NCBI GenBank assembly: GCA_017468085.1
Contig: JAFUJR010000032.1
Location: 62,001 to 126,000 of the forward strand
DNA length: 64,000 bases
DNA from: Clostridia bacterium
Lineage (GTDB): Bacteria > Bacillota > Clostridia > Christensenellales > Borkfalkiaceae
Direction: 5' to 3'
Shown: positions 1-9,462 of the stretch, piece by piece
Layout: the number at the start of each line of letters is the position of its first letter
Position numbering within the stretch: position 1 is the stretch's first letter
Made by a program: the position numbers and the translations under genes
Notes under the pieces: model-generated
Database searches by the model: none
Told to the model about the DNA's origin: nothing
The model's input: only the letters and a program-made list of their open reading frames with translations

Positions 1-748
1 CTTCCCCCATTTCGACAATTTTACCAAGATACATCACCGCCAAGCGCTGAGAAATATAGCGGACGACGGACAAATCGTGCGAGATGAAAAGGTAGGTGAG
101 CCCCTCCTTTTCCTTTAAATCGTTTAATAGGTTTAAAATCTGCGACTGAACGGACAGATCGAGGGCGGAAACGCACTCGTCGCAGACGACGAATTTCGGC
201 TTGACCGCGAGGGCGCGCGCAATGCAAACGCGTTGGCGCTGACCGCCCGAAAATTGGTGAGGATAGCGATTGAGCATATACGGTTGCAAACCGCATTTTT
301 GCATGATTTCCGCAAGGTAAGCCTGCATTTGCGGCGAGCCCTTTTTGTAAAATTTATGCGCGGCAACCCCCTCCTCGATGATCTGCCCCACCGTCATACG
401 CGGATTGAGGGAGGAATAGGGGTCCTGAAAAATAATTTGCAATTCTCGGCGCAGAGCGCGCAAATCCTTGCCTTTCAACGCGGTAATATCAATTTCTTCC
501 CCCTCTCTGCCGTGGTAGACGACGCTCCCCGAGGTGGGTTTATATAGTTGCAAAATCGTCCTGCCAAAGGTAGATTTTCCGCAGCCGCTTTCCCCGACGA
601 GCCCGAAGGTTTCCCCCTTCTTTATATCCAGACTGACTTCCTCGACGGCGCGAAGGTAAGGGCGATGGCGGCTAAACAAGGATTTTTTAGGGAGCGGAAA
701 ATGCTTTTTAAGGGATTTTATGGAGAGCAAGGTTTGCGTGCTCGGCAC
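1..748 (-). CDS. oppF: Oligopeptide ABC transporter ATPase OppF (3' end off the window)
   Basis: ATP-binding subunit that energises peptide import together with OppD. The reading frame runs leftward off the window edge, so about 249 N-terminal residues are visible. Walker A is GESGCGKST near residue 52-60, the ABC signature is SGGQRQR, and the Walker B/D-loop reads [11 protein letters not shown], with Cys where most homologues have Pro. The chosen start is a GTG preceded by AAAGGAGG at good spacing; it overlaps the end of oppD by about 40 bp, which fits a cotranscribed, translationally linked pair. OppF is preferred over DppF from gene order only; the true substrate class is unknown. Confidence 0.9.
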   Translation of the reverse strand, partial: MPSTQTLLSIKSLKKHFPLPKKSLFSRHRPYLRAVEEVSLDIKKGETFGLVGESGCGKSTFGRTILQLYKPTSGSVVYHGREGEEIDITALKGKDLRALRRELQIIFQDPYSSLNPRMTVGQIIEEGVAAHKFYKKGSPQMQAYLAEIMQKCGLQPYMLNRYPHQFSGGQRQRVCIARALAVKPKFVVCDECVSALDLSVQSQILNLLNDLKEKEGLTYLFISHDLSVVRYISQRLAVMYLGKIVEMGE

Positions 749-1745
749 TTTTTCTTTCCTCCTTTTTGGGATAAAAACAGCGGATAAAATGATTTTCTCC
801 GTCGGGGACTTGGGCGAGAGACGGCTCTTCCTCTTGGCAACGCTTGGTACAGTATTTGCAGCGGGGTGAAAATTTACAGCCCTTGGGCAAATCGAGAGGG
901 TGCGGCACGTTGCCCGCTATCGTTTCCAACCGTTTTTGGGGATTTTGCGCGCTGGGGGCAGAGTTCATCAACCCCTCCGTGTACGGGTGGGAATAGGCAG
1001 AATTTGAAAAAAGGACGGGGGCAGGTACGCGTTCAACGATTTGTCCGCAGTACATTACGGCGACGTCGTCCGCCATTTCGTTGACTACGCCTAAGTCGTG
1101 CGTGATAAACAAAATTGCCGTTTGATTTTCCCGTTGCAATTCGCGCATGAGCTGTAAAATCTGCGCCTGTATCGTAACGTCGAGCGCCGTCGTCGGTTCG
1201 TCCGCGATCAGAACGTCCGGCTTACAAGCAAGCGCCATAGCGATCACCACCCGTTGGCGCATACCGCCCGAAAGCTGATGCGCGTATTGTTTGGCAACCC
1301 GTTCGGGGTTGGGTATGCGTACCTTTTCCAGCATTTTTACTCCTGCTTGCCACGCCTCTTTTTTGGACATTCCGCGGTGGATTTGGTAGGGTTCGCCTAC
1401 CTGTCTGCCAATGGTAAAAACGGGGTTGAGGGCGGTCATCGGTTCTTGAAAAATAACGGAGATTCTGTCGCCGCGGACGGCGTTCATCTGCTTTTCGTTA
1501 AGCTTGGTGAGGTCGGTGATTTTTTCCCCGTCTTCAAACAAAATTTCCCCCTTTTCGATATAGCCGTTTTCGTCGAGCAGACGGAGGACGCTCATTGCCG
1601 AAACGCTTTTTCCCGAGCCGCTTTCCCCCACGAGCGCAAGCGTTTTTGCCCTTTCGAGAGAAAAGGTTACGTCGTTGACGGCGCGGATGGTCCCCCTCCG
1701 CGTTTTGAAGCAGGTATGCAGTTGGTTGACTTGCAATAAAGGCAT
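708..1745 (-). CDS. oppD: Oligopeptide ABC transporter ATPase OppD
   Basis: First of two cytoplasmic ATPases of the peptide importer. It shows Walker A GESGSGKS, signature LSGGMRQRV, Walker [13 protein letters not shown] and the H-loop ITHDLG. The C-terminal oligopeptide-transporter extension has a four-cysteine pattern ([14 protein letters not shown]). The frame is open further upstream, but the start is placed at the ATG (MPLLQVNQL) because GGGGGGAAC lies just before it and homologues begin there; that gives 345 residues. It lies 28 bp after oppC and overlaps oppF. Confidence 0.93.
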   Translation of the reverse strand: MPLLQVNQLHTCFKTRRGTIRAVNDVTFSLERAKTLALVGESGSGKSVSAMSVLRLLDENGYIEKGEILFEDGEKITDLTKLNEKQMNAVRGDRISVIFQEPMTALNPVFTIGRQVGEPYQIHRGMSKKEAWQAGVKMLEKVRIPNPERVAKQYAHQLSGGMRQRVVIAMALACKPDVLIADEPTTALDVTIQAQILQLMRELQRENQTAILFITHDLGVVNEMADDVAVMYCGQIVERVPAPVLFSNSAYSHPYTEGLMNSAPSAQNPQKRLETIAGNVPHPLDLPKGCKFSPRCKYCTKRCQEEEPSLAQVPDGENHFIRCFYPKKEERKSAEHANLALHKIP

Positions 1746-1773
1746 AAGTTCCCCCCAATTTGTTTCAAATAAT

Positions 1774-3687
1774 TTATTCGCGTTTGGCGTCAAAGCAATC
1801 GCGCAAGGCGTCGCCGATGACGTTGATACAAATGACGGCGAGGGACAAAAATAGGGCGGGAAAAAGCCATTGCCACCAATAATTTTGTATGACCGTGCTG
1901 TTGTTGCTGCCCGAGAGCATATTCCCCCACGTCGGACGGGGAGGTTGGACGCCGAAGCCGAGGTAGGAAAGAGAGCTTTCCGTGAGCAAACAGCTTGCAA
2001 AATCCAACGTCATACTCACGAGAATGACGGAAAGGACGTTGGGCAGGACGTGGCGAAAGGCGATTTTTCCCTCCGAAATTCCCATCGCGCGCGCGGCAAG
2101 CACAAACTCTTTTTCCCGCTCGGCAAGCACTTGACCGCGGATCATACGCGCCAAGCCCGTCCACGAAAGCGCGCCCAAAATGAGCATGATAATGAAGATA
2201 CGCGCCGTTTCGCCGATATTATAATTTTTGATGATTTGGGAAAGAAGCATGGCAAAGGGTAAGAAGGGCATGGACGAAAATATTTCCGTTACGCGCATCA
2301 AAAGGGTATCCACCGCGCCGCCGAAATAGCCCGCTATACACCCGACAAGTATGGCGATAGCGGACGAAACGACGACGGCGACCCCGCCGATGGTGAGGGT
2401 CATTTTTCCGCCGTGGATAATCCGCGCGAACACGTCGCGACCTCTGCCGTCCGTGCCGAATAAATATCCCTTCAGACCCGCGCTTTCTTGCAGGTTTCCC
2501 GCGGTATTTAGGGTGTACGTTTGCATAGCGCCTGCAAACACGCTTGCACACTTCCCATTTTTAAGCGTGCATTGACCGTAGGCGTTATGTCCCCAAGCAT
2601 ACGCTCTGCCCTCGTCCGTAATGCCGACGAAATGGCGCGTACCGCCGTCGAGTTTCACCAATCTTTCTCCCTCTTTTAAGGTTGGCAGGATATCCTCTCC
2701 GTTTTCAAACGCGCCCGCAACGACGAGCTCTCCCCCGTCGCAAACGAGGGCGACGCATTTATTATCCGTGGCGATTTCGAGAGCTTTTCTGCCTACCATG
2801 TACGAGTTAAAGCTGTTTTGTCTGCCGTTTTGAGAACTGACGGCGGCATGGAAGATATCCTCTTTTCCCGTACTGATTTTCCCCTCTTTCGTGAGGGCAA
2901 CCGCCGCAGATCCCGTAAAAACGATTTTTTCTATACCCTCCGCGTTTTGGAAATCAGCAAGATTTTTGACGGCGTTGACGTTTCCCCAGACGTAGGCTCT
3001 TCCGCTTTTTAAAACGAGCGCGCTTGCCTGATAACCGCACGAAAGGCACGCCACCTCGTCGGGGTTCACGCCGCCGACAAGCTCGCTTGGCATAGGTAGA
3101 GCGTTGAGGATAGTTTGCGTGCCGAATTGTCCGCGGCTGTCATCCCCCCAACCGATAATTTTTCCCGTTTTGGTGATGGCGAGGATATGGTCTTTGCCCG
3201 CCGCGGCAAAGGCAACCCCCTCTTTTTGGACGGCGTCGGGGATTTTTTTAAGGTTGGTTTTGGTAAGTCGGTCTTTCGTTTCCCCCCAAACGTAAAGTTT
3301 TCCGTTTTTATCCACGCCGAGGGTAAAGCCCGAAAATCCGTCGATAAACGCCACGCTTTTTTTTAATTTACGCGGTACGGCGCGTAAGGAATAGCCTGGC
3401 GCGAGGTTTTGCTGCAACGGGTCGGTGTAATTAACGTCGAGGCGAACGAACAACGGCGCGATGAAGGTAAACAGAACGAGCGCGGCGAGGGTTACGAGCG
3501 CAACAACCGCCCCCTTTTTGGAAAAAAATACCGCTCGAAGCCTTCTTGATGGGGTTTCTAAGCTCTCTTTATCGAGGGAAAGCAGTTCCTTCCCGCAGCC
3601 GAAAACGGCGCGCTTTATCCACCGCCAAATCCGTTTCAATGCGGACACGGTACGTCCAAACACTCGTTTTAGCCAATTTTTTTGCAC
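1774..3687 (-). CDS. oppC: OppC-type peptide permease with an inserted RCC1-like beta-propeller
   Basis: Membrane permease of the peptide importer, 637 residues where the family is normally about 280-350. Residues 1-57 are a basic cytoplasmic tail and TM1 is about 58-80. Residues about 110-400 are a run of RCC1-type repeats (KLYVWG, KIIGWGDDSRGQFG, RAYVWG, RAYAWGHNAYGQC). The ordinary permease resumes at GYLFGTDGRGRDVF near 408, with five more TM segments and the EAA-loop region (AARAMG). The insert sits in the loop that faces outside in DppC/OppC, so it should be extracytoplasmic. No frameshift or internal stop is seen, and it keeps its place between oppB and oppD. The role of the propeller, perhaps docking of OppA or a surface ligand, is inference. 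Confidence 0.9.
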   Translation of the reverse strand: MQKNWLKRVFGRTVSALKRIWRWIKRAVFGCGKELLSLDKESLETPSRRLRAVFFSKKGAVVALVTLAALVLFTFIAPLFVRLDVNYTDPLQQNLAPGYSLRAVPRKLKKSVAFIDGFSGFTLGVDKNGKLYVWGETKDRLTKTNLKKIPDAVQKEGVAFAAAGKDHILAITKTGKIIGWGDDSRGQFGTQTILNALPMPSELVGGVNPDEVACLSCGYQASALVLKSGRAYVWGNVNAVKNLADFQNAEGIEKIVFTGSAAVALTKEGKISTGKEDIFHAAVSSQNGRQNSFNSYMVGRKALEIATDNKCVALVCDGGELVVAGAFENGEDILPTLKEGERLVKLDGGTRHFVGITDEGRAYAWGHNAYGQCTLKNGKCASVFAGAMQTYTLNTAGNLQESAGLKGYLFGTDGRGRDVFARIIHGGKMTLTIGGVAVVVSSAIAILVGCIAGYFGGAVDTLLMRVTEIFSSMPFLPFAMLLSQIIKNYNIGETARIFIIMLILGALSWTGLARMIRGQVLAEREKEFVLAARAMGISEGKIAFRHVLPNVLSVILVSMTLDFASCLLTESSLSYLGFGVQPPRPTWGNMLSGSNNSTVIQNYWWQWLFPALFLSLAVICINVIGDALRDCFDAKRE

Positions 3688-3701
3688 GTGGATACCCCCT
3701 T

Positions 3702-4724
3702 TTATTGATGAACGCGAATACGCGGGTCGACAAGTCCGTAAACCAAATCCACGACGAGATTCCCCACGAGCGCAAGTAAAATATAGAACATCTGCATCGC
3801 CAAAACGATTTCGTTGTCGTTGGCGGTGAGGGCGTCGAAATACACCTTGCCGATTCCGTTAAGTCCGAATATATTTTCTATCATGATCGAGCCCGAAAAT
3901 ATGCCGAGCAACCATCCGACGACAAGCGCGACGATAGGGATAAGCGCGTTGCGCCACGCGTGAGAACGAACGATTTTTTTGAGGGGCAAGCCCTTTGCCC
4001 GCGCCGTCCGTATACAATCGAGCGAGAGGGCGTCGAGCATGGACGCGCGGACGTACCTCGTCATTCCGCCAAGCGAACAAAAGGTCATTACGATAAGCGG
4101 CAGGGCAAAATGATAGAGCTTATCCAACACCGCGCGAAAGCCCGTATAATCCTTGCCGACGGAGCTCATGCCCGACACGGGAAAAATCCCCAGCTTCACG
4201 GCAAAAAGCCAAATGAACAATATTGAAATGATGAAAACGGGTAGGCTGTATCCCACAATCGTCCCTACTTGCACGGCGAAATCACGCTTGCTCCCCCGCT
4301 TTTCCGCACAAAAAATGCCGAGCGGAACGGTGATGCTAAGCGCGGCGGCTGTGGTGCATAAATTTAAAAGGACGGTGTTGCGCAGCGGCTCTTTCACCAC
4401 CTCTGCGACGGGCTTTCCGTAAGCGACGGAGTTGCCCAAATTGCCTTGCAATAAGCCTTGAAAAGCGCCGCTGTAAAAGGGTGCAAGCCCCATCCAACGC
4501 AGATATCGCGTAAAAATGTTGCCGTCAAGCCCAAGCCTTCTCTGCCAATATAAATAACGCTCCGCATAAATCAAATTCTTGTTTGCGGCAATCTCTTGCA
4601 TTGCCATATCCGCCGCCTTATCGACGGGCAACATATTGTAAACCGCAAAGACGAGGAATGACAAAACGAGGAGCACGGCAAGCAGGTATATCAAGCGACG
4701 TAAAAGATATTTCCCCATATTCAA
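3702..4724 (-). CDS. oppB: Peptide ABC transporter permease OppB
   Basis: Integral membrane half of the peptide channel, pairing with OppC. It shows the N-terminal TM, a periplasmic-type loop (LGNSVAYGKPV), the BPD_transp_1 core with EAA-like TARAKGLPLKKI, and the C-terminal LVDLVYGLVDPRIR typical of OppB/DppB. The first start is a TTG inside the oppA stop (TTGA overlap), placed 6 nt after AGG of GGGGCAGG; an ATG two codons later (4718) is the alternative. About 340 residues, normal for the family. Confidence 0.93.
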   Translation of the reverse strand: MNMGKYLLRRLIYLLAVLLVLSFLVFAVYNMLPVDKAADMAMQEIAANKNLIYAERYLYWQRRLGLDGNIFTRYLRWMGLAPFYSGAFQGLLQGNLGNSVAYGKPVAEVVKEPLRNTVLLNLCTTAAALSITVPLGIFCAEKRGSKRDFAVQVGTIVGYSLPVFIISILFIWLFAVKLGIFPVSGMSSVGKDYTGFRAVLDKLYHFALPLIVMTFCSLGGMTRYVRASMLDALSLDCIRTARAKGLPLKKIVRSHAWRNALIPIVALVVGWLLGIFSGSIMIENIFGLNGIGKVYFDALTANDNEIVLAMQMFYILLALVGNLVVDLVYGLVDPRIRVHQ

Positions 4725-6919
4725 CGCATACCTGCCCCGTCCGTTTTATTGTAATTGGCGTAAAAATCCGCTTCGTCGCGAAGATAGTTCACGCTGTAAT
4801 TATCATATTTATTCGGGTCAATCGTCCACGAAAAAGACTGGTCGTACGTTGCGCCCGTAAAACCCGTGGCAAAATTGACCGCTCCGTATTTCGCGCGCGT
4901 AAAACCGTAGGCGGGCATTTGGCTATATTCGCCGTAGAGCGCCGTGTTCATATCTCCCGAAGAATAGGTGATATACGCGCCGATCTTCGCACTTGCGTTG
5001 GGATTGTTTTGCCAAGCGGTGATAAGCTGGTCGGTAACGAGGTTGGGTTGCGTGCCCATCCAATTGATGACGAGGGGCATATAATATTCGCCGTCGATTT
5101 TTTTCGTCCTATATCGGTTGTCCGTGGCGGCAAAAGTGAGATTTTCATAACTTTTTTCATAGCCTTGCAAGCGCTTATACCGCACGCCGCCCTTTGCCTC
5201 GTCGTACGCTTCCCCCTTTTCATTATACACCCAACCGCCCGCGCGGAGCTCCTCTTTGGCGCGTTCCGTACTGTAAGAATAGCGGTTGAGTTTTAAGGTA
5301 TCCTTGGTGGCGAGATACGCCTCCGAGCCCGCGTGGTAGGGCGCGTGGACTACCGTGCCGTACCCGCCCGTGAAGGTCTGCGCAAATTCGTCCCTATCAA
5401 TCGTATGCATAACGGCGCGGCGCACCTCGGCAAATTGCGTAGGCCCGAAATCCGAACGGAACGCAAGCTTACCGTAGCCCGCCCTATCGTAGTGGCTTTC
5501 CTTGAAGTTTACGCCGTCCACGAGCGCGAGCGCGGCGCGGGTTTCCTCTCCGCCCGTTACGCCCGCCAAGACGTCCACCTGTCCTTTTTTTAGTTGGTCG
5601 AATTGCGTTTCTGCAATAATTTTCACGTAAGAAATGCGCTCAATCGACGGCGTACCGCGGTGGTCGCCCTTGTAGAGCGGATTGCGTTTTAAGGTTGCCA
5701 CGCGAATGGCAGGGTCGTAATTTTCGACGATATACGGGCCCGAATAGGGGAAATCCGTTGCGGCGTAATTGGCAACGTTGCGTTTGATGACGTCTGCCAT
5801 TGCGTACGAGGATACGCCCCCCTTTTCCGTCTTTTTATAAAAATCTTGTTCCAAATACGCGCCCTGCCCGTCGTCTTTAATTTTGTAGCTTGCGGCGTAA
5901 AGCGGCATGGGAAGGGGCGTAAACGCACCATAGGCAATCGCGTAATAATAGTTGGCGTACTCCTCTTTGACCGTAACGGAGAAGGTGTAGTCGTCAAGCA
6001 GCCGAACGCCCGAAAAGGGGACGGGTTCGCCCTCCCCCTCGTAGGCGTTGAACGCCTCATACCCTTGCAAAGTAACGCCCGCCGCTTCCCCGCCGCCCGC
6101 TTCGCGCATGGGCTTACTACTACCCACGAGGGTAGCGACGAGATAGTTTTCCGCGCGGATAGGCGAGCCGTCCGAAAAGGCGAGGTCATCGGCAATTTTT
6201 AAAGTGAAGGTGCGCGTCCCGTCGGGGTTGAGCTCGTCTGTGTGAACGCGGAGAATTTTGTCATCCGCCCATGCATAAGAGCCACCCATGTCCGTGATGA
6301 CGGTGGAATAACCGCTCGTTAGATTTTGAATGGCGAGGTCGGCAGAGCCCGGCGACGACTTGCCGAACGAGGCGTTTCTAAACGCGCCCGAAAGCTCGGT
6401 ATGACTGCCTAAAATGACGGAATTTCCGCCCGTCAGCGTTGCGCCGACAATGGCGTCCGTAACGCTCCAATACGGATTGGTTTTTAACTGCGCAATCTTT
6501 GCGTTGTAGACGTCGTAATATTGGTTGGAATAGAGCGGAACTTCGGGCACGAGAAAATTCCAGCGTTGCATAAATAACCGCCACCACTCGTTATAGGCGG
6601 CGGTAGGCGTGGGGAATTTTGCCGTGGGCGTTACGTTATAAACCATCGCCATCGATAAAAAATCCATGCCGAGCTCGTATTCCGTGCCGTCGTGGACGAG
6701 GTAGGCTCTGCCGTCCTCTTTTTCCTCTACGTCGTCGAGGGTAACGTTCGCGCCGATTTTTTGGTAAACGGACGTAAAATCTTCGCGGCGGACTACGTCC
6801 TCCAACACGGCGTGATCGACGTTCTGTCCACAGCCCGAGCAAGCGGGAGCGGTGAGGATCGTCGTAAAAATAAGCGTATTTAAGATAAGAGCAAGACAGA
6901 GCTTCCGTTGAATTTTCAT
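4721..6919 (-). CDS. oppA: Peptide-binding lipoprotein OppA (SBP family 5)
   Basis: Extracellular solute-binding protein that delivers peptides to OppBC. It begins with a lipoprotein signal peptide (MKIQRKL, hydrophobic stretch, TAPAC with the lipidated Cys at 27). Family-5 features include KIADDLAFSDGSPIRAENYL and an RRAVMHTIDRDEF segment. At 732 residues it is longer than the usual 540-600. The frame continues 48 codons upstream, but that part has no signal features, so the ATG at 6919 is used. First gene of oppABCDF; its 3' end overlaps oppB. No canonical promoter was recognised upstream on this strand. Confidence 0.9.
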   Translation of the reverse strand: MKIQRKLCLALILNTLIFTTILTAPACSGCGQNVDHAVLEDVVRREDFTSVYQKIGANVTLDDVEEKEDGRAYLVHDGTEYELGMDFLSMAMVYNVTPTAKFPTPTAAYNEWWRLFMQRWNFLVPEVPLYSNQYYDVYNAKIAQLKTNPYWSVTDAIVGATLTGGNSVILGSHTELSGAFRNASFGKSSPGSADLAIQNLTSGYSTVITDMGGSYAWADDKILRVHTDELNPDGTRTFTLKIADDLAFSDGSPIRAENYLVATLVGSSKPMREAGGGEAAGVTLQGYEAFNAYEGEGEPVPFSGVRLLDDYTFSVTVKEEYANYYYAIAYGAFTPLPMPLYAASYKIKDDGQGAYLEQDFYKKTEKGGVSSYAMADVIKRNVANYAATDFPYSGPYIVENYDPAIRVATLKRNPLYKGDHRGTPSIERISYVKIIAETQFDQLKKGQVDVLAGVTGGEETRAALALVDGVNFKESHYDRAGYGKLAFRSDFGPTQFAEVRRAVMHTIDRDEFAQTFTGGYGTVVHAPYHAGSEAYLATKDTLKLNRYSYSTERAKEELRAGGWVYNEKGEAYDEAKGGVRYKRLQGYEKSYENLTFAATDNRYRTKKIDGEYYMPLVINWMGTQPNLVTDQLITAWQNNPNASAKIGAYITYSSGDMNTALYGEYSQMPAYGFTRAKYGAVNFATGFTGATYDQSFSWTIDPNKYDNYSVNYLRDEADFYANYNKTDGAGMR

Positions 6920-6983
6920 ATTGTTATTCTCTCTCTTTCTTGCGTTTTTTATCCGCTCGACTGAACAAAAAGTGTAAAATAGC

Positions 6984-7012
6984 TTGACAGCATGAACGAG
7001 GCGTGCTATACT
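6984..7012 (+). promoter_or_regulatory. Promoter of metY-metA
   Basis: Perfect sigma-A promoter: TTGACA at 6984-6989, 17-bp spacer, TATACT at 7007-7012. It lies about 80 bp before metY. The short leader holds no room for a SAM riboswitch and none was recognised. Confidence 0.85.
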
Positions 7013-7091
7013 ATAAAAGATATTTGTACAGACATTTTTTAAGGTCGCGCGCGAGAGGAACATTCTTTGTTGCGGCGGTCAAGGAGATATT

Positions 7092-8378
7092 ATGAGTAAA
7101 AAAGCACGTATTGAAACGGTATGCGTACAGGGCGGCTATACGCCCGGCAACGGCGAACCCCGTCAAATTCCCATCATTCAAAGCACGACGTTTAAGTATG
7201 CAACGAGCGAGGATATGGGCAAGCTGTTCGACTTAGAGGCGAGCGGGTATTTCTATTCCCGCCTGCAAAACCCGACCTGCGACATGGTTGCGGCAAAAAT
7301 TTGCGCACTTGAAGGTGGCAGCGCGGCGATGTTGACGTCCTCAGGACAAGCGGCGAATTTCTTTTCCGTGTTCAATATTGCAACGAGCGGCGACCACGTG
7401 ATTTCCTCCTCGGCGATTTACGGCGGCACGTATAATTTGTTTGCCGTTACAATGAAGAAGATGGGCGTGGAGTTTACCTTCCTCTCCCCCGATTGCACGG
7501 AAGAGGAACTGAACGCGGCGTTCCGTCCCAACACCAAGGCGGTGTTTGGCGAAACGATTGCCAATCCCGCATTGACCGTTTTGGACATCGAAACGTTTGC
7601 AAAGGCGGCGCACGCGCACGGCGTTCCGCTGATTATCGATAATACCTTTGCAACGCCTATAAACTGCCGTCCGTTTGAGTTTGGCGCGGATATCGTAACC
7701 CATTCCACCACCAAGTATATCGACGGACACGGCGTTTCCGTTGGCGGCTGCATCGTGGACAGCGGCAAGTTTGATTGGCTTGCGCACGCGGACAAATTTC
7801 CCGGTCTGTGTACCCCCGACGATAGCTATCACGGCATCACCTACGCGGAAAAATTCGGAAAAGAAGGCGCGTTTATCACCAAAGCAACGGCGCAGCTTAT
7901 GCGCGACTTTGGTTGCACGCAATCGCCGCAGAGCGCGTTTTATATCAACCTCGGCTTAGAAAGCTTGCACGTACGCATGGAAAGACATTGTTTGAACGGC
8001 TTGAAAGTGGCGGAGTTCTTGCAATCGAACGAAAAAATTTCGTGGGTGAATTATCCCGATTTGCCCGGCAACAAATATTACGGTTTGGCGAAAAAATATA
8101 TGCCGAAAGGCACTTGCGGCGTGGTAAGCTTTGGCGTGAAAGGCGGCAGAGCTGCGGCGGAAAAACTGATGAAAGGTTTGAAGCTGATTGCCATTGAAAC
8201 GCACGTAGCGGACGCGCGGAGCTGTTGTTTGCACCCTGCAAACGCAACCCACCGTCAAATGAACGAAGAGGAACTGATCGCGGCAGGCGTGCCCGGCGAT
8301 TTGATTCGTCTTTCCTGCGGCTTAGAAAATTACGAAGACCTGATTGAAGATATTCAGCAGGCGCTTGACGCCATCTAA
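7092..8378 (+). CDS. metY: O-acetylhomoserine sulfhydrylase (PLP enzyme)
   Basis: Cytoplasmic Cys/Met-metabolism PLP enzyme that converts O-acetylhomoserine and sulfide to homocysteine. Signature segments are PIIQSTTFKYATSEDM, the YSRLQNPT substrate/PLP region, the LIIDNTFATP cofactor segment and the PLP lysine context HSTTKYIDGHG. At 428 residues it has the usual MetY length and the typical MetY insert rather than the shorter MetB/MetC form. AAGGAG precedes the ATG. It is followed by metA, the enzyme that makes its substrate, so the pair forms the direct sulfhydrylation branch of methionine synthesis. Confidence 0.94.
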   Translation: MSKKARIETVCVQGGYTPGNGEPRQIPIIQSTTFKYATSEDMGKLFDLEASGYFYSRLQNPTCDMVAAKICALEGGSAAMLTSSGQAANFFSVFNIATSGDHVISSSAIYGGTYNLFAVTMKKMGVEFTFLSPDCTEEELNAAFRPNTKAVFGETIANPALTVLDIETFAKAAHAHGVPLIIDNTFATPINCRPFEFGADIVTHSTTKYIDGHGVSVGGCIVDSGKFDWLAHADKFPGLCTPDDSYHGITYAEKFGKEGAFITKATAQLMRDFGCTQSPQSAFYINLGLESLHVRMERHCLNGLKVAEFLQSNEKISWVNYPDLPGNKYYGLAKKYMPKGTCGVVSFGVKGGRAAAEKLMKGLKLIAIETHVADARSCCLHPANATHRQMNEEELIAAGVPGDLIRLSCGLENYEDLIEDIQQALDAI

Positions 8379-8403
8379 TTTTACGTTTTTGCAGATTATT
8401 CCG

Positions 8404-8430
8404 TTTCATTGCGTACATGGTGGCTTGATT
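8404..8430 (+). repeat. Dispersed intergenic motif, copy 1
   Basis: TTTCATTGCGTACATGGTGG followed by CTTGATT, between metY and metA, 26 nt after the metY stop. Diverged member of the ten-copy family described in the findings. Confidence 0.6.
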
Positions 8431-8461
8431 TATTAAAAACACGAGAAAAAAGGTAGAGCAT

Positions 8462-9388
8462 ATGCCCATTAAAATTCCCGACAATTTACCTGCGGTAAAA
8501 ACGCTGGAGAGTGAAAATATTTTCGTGATGACGGAAAATCGCGCCATCACGCAGGATATTCGCCCACTCCGCATTCTTATCGTCAATTTAATGCCGAAGA
8601 AAATTGAAACGGAAACGCAGTTTGCGCGCCTTCTCGGCAACTCGCCTTTGCAGGTAGAAATGGAACTGGTGCATATGAAGTCGCATCAATCCAAAAACGT
8701 GGCGCAGGAGCATTTGCTCGCTTTTTATAAAACCTTCGACGACGTAAAATCGCAAAACTTCGACGGTATGATTATCACGGGCGCGCCCGTGGAGCATATG
8801 CCCTTTGAGGAAGTGGAGTATTGGGACGAACTTTGCGAGATTATGGAATGGAGCAAAACGCACGTGCACAGTACCTTGCACATCTGTTGGGGCGCACAGG
8901 CGGGGCTTTATTATCATTACGGCATCCAAAAACAGGAAGTCCGTGAAAAGTTGTTTGGCGTGTTCCCGCATATCGTGGAATATAAGCAATCTATTTTATT
9001 CCGTGGTTTTGACGATATGTTTATGGTGCCGCAATCAAGACACACAACGGTGCTTCGTGGGGATATCGAAAAGGTGAAGGAATTGCGTATTTTGGCTTCG
9101 TCGGATAGAACGGGCGTGTATGCGGTTTCCACCAAGGGCGGCAGACAAATTTTCATCACGGGACATTCCGAATACGACCCCGACACCTTGAAAAACGAAT
9201 ATTTCCGCGATTTATCGCAGGGCAAACCCATTTCTATCCCCGAAAATTATTTCCCGAATAACGATCCGAATATGCCTCCGCTTGTATCTTGGCGTGGGCA
9301 TGCGCACCTCTTATTCTCAAATTGGCTGAACTATTTCGTATATCAAAGCACCCCTTACGATATTAAGAAGGTTAAAAAGGTAAAGTAA
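8462..9388 (+). CDS. metA: Homoserine O-acetyltransferase (MetA family)
   Basis: Activates homoserine by O-acylation, the first committed step of methionine synthesis. The 308 residues align with MetA: nucleophile Cys142 in [15 protein letters not shown], His235 and Glu237 in TGHSEYD. The acyl-donor position 111 is Glu (ITGAPVEHM), the residue linked to acetyl-CoA use, whereas the E. coli succinyltransferase has Gly. Acetyl specificity also matches the O-acetylhomoserine-using MetY just upstream. A ribosome site (AAAAAGG) precedes the ATG at an ordinary distance. Confidence 0.93.
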   Translation: MPIKIPDNLPAVKTLESENIFVMTENRAITQDIRPLRILIVNLMPKKIETETQFARLLGNSPLQVEMELVHMKSHQSKNVAQEHLLAFYKTFDDVKSQNFDGMIITGAPVEHMPFEEVEYWDELCEIMEWSKTHVHSTLHICWGAQAGLYYHYGIQKQEVREKLFGVFPHIVEYKQSILFRGFDDMFMVPQSRHTTVLRGDIEKVKELRILASSDRTGVYAVSTKGGRQIFITGHSEYDPDTLKNEYFRDLSQGKPISIPENYFPNNDPNMPPLVSWRGHAHLLFSNWLNYFVYQSTPYDIKKVKKVK

Positions 9389-9401
9389 GCGGACAAGCTA
9401 A

Positions 9402-9434
9402 AACCCCGTGGCATACTGCCAACGGGGTTCATTT
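9402..9434 (+). terminator. Rho-independent terminator after metA
   Basis: Stem AACCCCGT/ACGGGGTT extended by GGCA/TGCC, then an ATTTTTA tract. A closely similar hairpin recurs at 10523 together with the motif that follows it. Confidence 0.75.
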
Positions 9435-9438
9435 TTAT

Positions 9439-9460
9439 ATTCAACTCGTACATGGTGGGG
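9439..9460 (+). repeat. Dispersed intergenic motif, copy 2
   Basis: ATTCAACTCGTACATGGTGG plus GG, directly after the metA terminator. Same variant (CTCG) as the copies at 10561 and 12516. Confidence 0.7.
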
Positions 9461-9462
9461 GA

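Noticed and set aside
7013..7091. SAM riboswitch or T-box before metY
   Set aside because: The leader is only about 75 nt and contains no recognisable riboswitch core or terminator.
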